NCBI GenBank assembly: GCA_035628995.1
Contig: DASPIR010000008.1
Coordinates: forward strand, 82,269-146,268
DNA length: 64,000 nt
Direction: 5' to 3'
Source of the DNA: Clostridia bacterium
GTDB lineage: Bacteria; Bacillota; Clostridia; Lutisporales; Lutisporaceae
Each line of letters opens with the position of its first letter. Position 1 is the first letter of the stretch. The notes beneath the pieces were generated by a model. It ran no database searches and was not told the DNA's origin. It saw only the letters and a program-made list of their open reading frames with translations. The translations under genes and the position numbers were made by a program. This document shows, piece by piece, positions 63,211 to 64,000 of this stretch.

Positions 63211-63236
63211 AAGAATCTCGAAGAGATTCTTTTTTA
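63211..63236 (+). terminator. Intrinsic terminator of sigH
   Basis: AAGAATCTC (63211-63219) pairs with GAGATTCTT (63223-63231) around GAA, followed by TTTTATC. Confidence 0.88.
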
Positions 63237-63334
63237 TCTATTGCAGGGCGCTTTAAATGAAACATACATAAACAAGCACCATAAGGTGAAAAATACGAGA
63301 AGATGTAAAAATTGAACCAGATATTCCAATAAAT

Positions 63335-63363
63335 TTGACATAGCACAAGGCTCCAACTATATT
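63335..63363 (+). promoter_or_regulatory. Upstream promoter P1 of the tRNA-tuf unit
   Basis: TTGACA (63335-63340), 17-base spacer, TATATT (63358-63363). Confidence 0.7.
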
Positions 63364-63390
63364 GACAAAATCAATGATAAACATTATAAT
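63362..63390 (+). promoter_or_regulatory. Downstream promoter P2 of the tRNA-tuf unit
   Basis: TTGACA (63362-63367), 17-base spacer, TATAAT (63385-63390): a perfect consensus, placing the start point a few bases before tRNA-Tyr. P1 and P2 overlap by two bases, 27 bases apart. Confidence 0.88.
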
Positions 63391-63402
63391 ATCATATTGT
63401 AT

Positions 63403-63487
63403 GGAGAGGTTCCCGAGCGGCCAAAGGGGGCAGACTGTAAATCTGTTGTCTCAGACTTCGATGGTTCGAATCCATCTCTCTCCACCA
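63403..63487 (+). tRNA. tRNA-Tyr (GTA)
   Basis: A class II tRNA with GGAGAGG acceptor 5' side, anticodon GTA in ACTGTAAATC, a long variable arm, GGTTCGAATCC T-loop and encoded CCA. It is the first gene of the tRNA-tuf unit. Confidence 0.96.
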
Positions 63488-63490
63488 TTT

Positions 63491-63564
63491 GCGGGCATAG
63501 TTCAGTGGTAGAATACCAGCTTCCCAAGCTGGCTATGCGGGTCCGATTCCCGTTGCCCGCTCCA
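63491..63564 (+). tRNA. tRNA-Gly (CCC)
   Basis: The cloverleaf has GCGGGCA/TGCCCGC acceptor arms, a CCAGC/GCTGG anticodon stem with loop TTCCCAA, hence anticodon CCC (Gly), GGTCCGATTCC T-arm and encoded CCA. Confidence 0.95.
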
Positions 63565-63574
63565 ATTTTAATAT

Positions 63575-63651
63575 GCTCACGTAGCTCAGCAGGTAGAGCA
63601 CTTCCTTGGTAAGGAAGAGGTTCGGCGGTTCGAGCCCGCTCGTGAGCTCCA
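63575..63651 (+). tRNA. tRNA-Thr (GGT)
   Basis: The cloverleaf has GCTCACG/CGTGAGC acceptor arms, a CTTCC/GGAAG anticodon stem with loop TTGGTAA, hence anticodon GGT (Thr), GGTTCGAGCC T-arm and encoded CCA. Confidence 0.95.
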
Positions 63652-63705
63652 TCTTATAAAAGACACACACGGGTGAGTTTGCTGGACTCTACGGAGATAT
63701 TATTA

Positions 63706-63789
63706 AGCGACCAACTGGTCGCTAATGAATATCCCGAATATATAAGTGATTTAGAGGGATGTATAGAGAGTTACAGACTAGCTATACAT
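63706..63789 (+). promoter_or_regulatory. Structured tuf leader with two stem-loops
   Basis: AGCGACCA/TGGTCGCT (63706-63713, 63716-63723) is a tight hairpin with a two-base loop. ATGTATAG (63759-63766) pairs with CTATACAT (63782-63789). Neither has a T-run. They lie in the 178-base gap between tRNA-Thr and tuf and may process or control the tRNA-tuf transcript. A short frame in this region is not a gene. Confidence 0.45.
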
Positions 63790-63829
63790 TTAACTCACAA
63801 TTTTGAAACTTGGAGGAGGAGAAGTAAAA

Positions 63830-64000
63830 ATGGCAAAGGCAAAATACGAAAGGACCAAGCCCCATGTAAACATAGGGACAATAGGTCACGTTGACCACGG
63901 CAAGACAACACTTACAGCAGCAATAACAACAGTACTTTCAAAGTTCGGCGGTGCAACAGCTACAAAGTATGATGAAATAGACAAGGCACCGGAAGAAAAG
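63830..64000 (+). CDS. tuf: Elongation factor Tu, 3' end beyond window
   Basis: The first 57 codons of EF-Tu. [31 protein letters not shown] is unmistakable: the G1 loop GHVDHGKT binds GTP, and EF-Tu-GTP carries aminoacyl-tRNA to the ribosome. GGAGGAGGAG precedes the ATG by 8 bases. The gene follows tRNA-Tyr-Gly-Thr, an arrangement also known as tyrU-glyT-thrT-tufB in E. coli. The rest of the gene lies outside the window. Confidence 0.97.
   Translation, partial: MAKAKYERTKPHVNIGTIGHVDHGKTTLTAAITTVLSKFGGATATKYDEIDKAPEEK

Noticed and set aside
63397..63612. 71-codon open frame
   Set aside because: It runs through tRNA-Tyr, tRNA-Gly and the start of tRNA-Thr, so it is not a gene.
63673..63894. 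73-codon open frame before tuf
   Set aside because: It has no good ribosome-binding site, ends inside tuf in another frame and overlaps the structured leader.

Overview
The window is chromosomal DNA of an anaerobic, endospore-forming member of the Clostridia (Bacillota). The evidence is the ctsR-mcsA-mcsB-clpC stress operon, sigma-H, CotF-type coat proteins, a T-box leader before cysS, ThyX instead of ThyA, a ferredoxin-linked aldehyde ferredoxin oxidoreductase, strong AGGAGG ribosome-binding sites and moderate-to-low GC with many intrinsic terminators. I do not assign a genus. No rRNA operon, prophage, complete insertion sequence or CRISPR array was seen.

The first half (about 1-41.2 kb) is a mosaic of short transcription units. 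It opens with a truncated nitroreductase gene, then a HAD phosphatase, a DUF1801 protein, an FAD oxidoreductase and an SPL-family radical SAM protein. A cell-envelope cluster follows: a broken LysM/L,D-transpeptidase gene, a VTT membrane protein, a papain-like protein and an intact L,D-transpeptidase. Next come acetyltransferases, a lipoprotein, YbaK, a quinone-oxidoreductase-like MDR, an HflK/HflC-like SPFH pair, a DEAD-box helicase, a YcdB/SLH surface protein, a four-cluster ferredoxin with a tungsten-type AOR, a MATE pump, a tocopherol-cyclase-like protein, an MFS transporter behind an apparent attenuator, a YeiL-type regulator, DegV, an NDH-2/DoxX fusion, an M16C peptidase, two CotF-like coat proteins, an ABC-2 exporter, an aldo/keto reductase, a MacB-like ABC exporter with a divergent TetR regulator, and HisC.

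The second half (about 41.4-64 kb) is mostly conserved housekeeping on the plus strand: an EF-G paralogue, two small ORFs, ctsR-mcsA-mcsB-clpC (with a recognisable CtsR box), radA-disA, carD, the PIN/TRAM protein YacL, ispD, ispF, T-box-cysS, rmuC, mrnC, thyX, rlmB, yacP, sigH, then tRNA-Tyr, tRNA-Gly and tRNA-Thr leading into tuf, which runs off the window. This order is the familiar Firmicute arrangement for protein quality control, DNA-integrity signalling, isoprenoid precursors and translation.

The most unusual material lies between genes. Two copies of a roughly 100-bp module built of heptamer arrays around a CTTCGAAG core sit between mcsB and clpC and between thyX and rlmB, in opposite orientation but behind the same flank. 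A related octamer array and a 10-bp-period repeat lie at 34.5 kb. A 23-bp-arm perfect palindrome lies upstream of the ctsR region. A consensus promoter, short leader ORF and terminator precede the MFS gene. Several small proteins with strong ribosome-binding sites (40 aa at 35.9 kb, 54 aa at 44.2 kb, 25 aa at 23.0 kb, 30 aa at 1.9 kb) are easily missed. I saw no clear-cut new defence or biosynthetic system.
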